Of a stretch of DNA of 64,000 nt, positions 62,251 to 64,000 are shown piece by piece. A program made the translations under genes and the position numbers. The stretch spans positions 1,392,147 to 1,456,146 of the forward strand of contig VFFE01007016.1 in NCBI GenBank assembly GCA_008921705.1, written 5' to 3'. The notes beneath the pieces were generated by a model. That model saw only the letters and a list, made by a program, of their open reading frames with translations, searched no databases and was not told where the DNA came from. The stretch comes from Burhinus oedicnemus (taxonomy: Eukaryota; Chordata; Aves; Charadriiformes; Burhinidae). Each line of letters opens with the position of its first letter. The first letter of the stretch is position 1.

Positions 62251-64000
62251 GTAAGTAGAAACACGATTTCTGTAACTTCAAATAACATTTGCCTTATCAG
62301 TCCTGGTATGTAACAATTAGAAGTTGAATTTAGTAATCTCTGAATCTCCAGAGTGACTGTCTATTTTCAGGGGTATCTTACACAAGTAGAATGAAGAGAG
62401 AAACGAGCAGTTGTTGTTCCTAATGTTTGCTAATTTATGCAAGTTCTGAAAAGGGAATATGTCATAGGCTAGAAATCCTAATACCTTTGTCGTTTACTGG
62501 AGAGTTTCCAAAGCCAAAAAGCAGTTCCGTGTCAAACAGTTTGGAAAGTCAGCACAGGAGATAGGTCATTGTGCCACTGAAAATCAACCTTGAGTTTTCT
62601 ATTTATTCTAATGCAAAATTCCTGTTCATTTCATTAGGAACCAAGACATCACGCTAAATATTTGTCTTAATTTTCCCACTGTGATGATTTGGGAGATACG
62701 AGAATGTAAGATTTATTAATCATGCTTGATGACACGGAGTTAGCATGATAAGTCCCTGTTGATGGGGCAACTGGCAATATCTATTACAGTACGCAGAGTA
62801 GAGAGTGCTTAACGGAGCACTTGTTGGTACTTTGACCAGTGGAGTGTATGCTAAGAAGGTAGCTGGAGTGGTTTATTTCTGTCTCTCAGGAAGGACTGCT
62901 TAATAGAAACTCCTTCAACGGTTCAGCAGTAGGGGCATAATAAACGAAGGGTTTAAAAACATTCGTGGAATGAACAAAGAGAAATCTTGTAGGAATCACA
63001 GAGCAGGAAAAGGGAAGACAGGTATCTTTTATGAGCAGGGAGGAGGAATGTTGATGTAGGTGTTGGGTGAGGGAATGTCGGGTGAGCTGAGAAGGACGTG
63101 TAGTTCAGAAGACAAGCTGTGAATTGAGGGGTTGTAGGTGGATTTTAGAAGTTTTGGAAGACTTGAGGCTTCTCTAAGAATGTCTCAAAGTGATGGAGAA
63201 ACTGAGACAGAGGTACGCATGGGAGTTTCCCATCTATATATTTCTCATAAAAACCAGTCTTTTTTTTTCCCAGAGATAGAATCGGCTCTCAAGACTAGGT
63301 GACTGACAGGGCTGCAAGAATATATCCTGAAACCTCAATACAGAAGTAGTACTTGGCTTCTGTTCAGACTCTGGAGAATAAAAGCACTTTTTGGGCTCAG
63401 TGGACTGCAATGCACTATAATTTTCTGGTGCAAGTCCAAGCATGGTGAGCTCAGTCAGATTTGCAAAAGTCATATTTCAGATTTTTACTTTTTATTTTAT
63501 TCAAACAGAGTTTCAGTCTAAAGATTCTTAGTCTCATCGCATAGCTCCTTCAAATTTATGTTTCAGTTTCTTTTGCAATGGTATAAAATAACTAAAATTG
63601 TAATTTGTATCTGTCAGTGGTCAGTGAAAACTTTTGAAATGATCAAAATTTCTCTTTCCTTGGATTTGTTTGATTGCAGTAGATTGCAACAGCTTTACCA
63701 TTTCTCTTTCTCATAGGGATTGTGAATTGCAGTACAAAGACTGTGCGAGAACATTGCTGTCAGTTACTTCTTTTGCATAGTTTTTTTGTATGACTTATAA
63801 ATTACTAGTAGTCAAAGCTAGGCCTTTGCTTTTCTGAAGGATTAAATACATTTTTTCCTTTAGCTGATGGAATTGTTCACCTTTATTTTCTGCACTTTTC
63901 CTGAAGACTGTGCAATGAAATGTACTCCAAAAAGAGAAGTTCAGTTCTCCAAGGTTATAAATGCCAATTGTAATCCACAAAGGTGATTTAGAAAAGAAAA
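62251..64000 (+). other. SDK1: SDK1 intron, start only, phase 0
   Basis: At least 1750 bp to the window's end. No exon, repeat or motif recognised. Confidence 0.85.

Larger units (their letters stand above)
1..64000 (+). other. SDK1: SDK1 (sidekick-1) gene, internal part; both ends outside the window
   Basis: The whole window is the inside of one gene. Thirteen exons join into 623 codons without a stop and encode Ig3 to Ig6, FN3-1, FN3-2 and half of FN3-3. Sidekicks are single-pass adhesion proteins with six Ig domains, thirteen FN3 domains and a cytoplasmic tail ending in a PDZ-binding motif. They mediate homophilic adhesion through their N-terminal Ig domains and guide lamina-specific synapse formation, first described in chick retina. 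Stretches such as [27 protein letters not shown] and [16 protein letters not shown], and the Ig6-FN3-1 junction EVIELPHSPQNLL, fit my memory of SDK1 better than SDK2. Neither the promoter nor the start or stop codon is in the window. Paralogue choice is from memory, not from an alignment. Confidence 0.93.

Overview
The window is a stretch of a vertebrate genome, most likely a bird, lying entirely inside one large plus-strand gene: SDK1 (protein sidekick-1), a homophilic immunoglobulin-superfamily adhesion molecule of synapses. Thirteen consecutive internal coding exons were placed between 12170 and 62250. Each has an AG acceptor and a GT donor, all reading frames join correctly, and together they give 623 uninterrupted codons. 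In order they encode Ig3, Ig4, Ig5, Ig6, fibronectin type III (FN3) domains 1 and 2, and the first half of FN3-3. The signal peptide, Ig1-2, the remaining FN3 domains, the membrane span and the cytoplasmic tail lie outside the window. SDK1 rather than SDK2 is called from the wording of the Ig4-Ig6 and FN3 segments, compared from memory with vertebrate sidekicks; no alignment was run.

Layout: 1-12169 is the end of a long intron. Ig3 is at 12170-13467, Ig4 at 22072-28337, Ig5 at 29542-30085, Ig6 at 32166-33569, FN3-1 at 42269-49243, FN3-2 at 50114-53979, and the start of FN3-3 at 62135-62250. Everything else is intron. No second protein-coding gene and no structural RNA gene could be supported on either strand.

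The bird assignment rests on CR1-type LINE fragments (one with the typical avian 3' end at about 33905-34505), the low overall repeat load and the small introns. A crocodilian or turtle cannot be fully excluded.

The introns hold a small fossil record: an ancient CR1-clade fragment (about 23270-24165), a MIR-like SINE (about 25475-25605), a minus-strand L1/Tx1-clade LINE with recognisable endonuclease and reverse-transcriptase motifs (about 37680-39600), and a minus-strand Ty3/Gypsy-type integrase relic (about 7035-7385). The last two classes are unusual in birds. The most interesting gene-level observation is an 18-nt candidate microexon at 54663-54680, flanked by good splice sites and matching the phase-1 intron exactly, which would insert six residues (APPHLS) between FN3-2 and FN3-3. 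I saw no new multi-gene system; the novelty here lies in the microexon candidate and the retroelement fossils.
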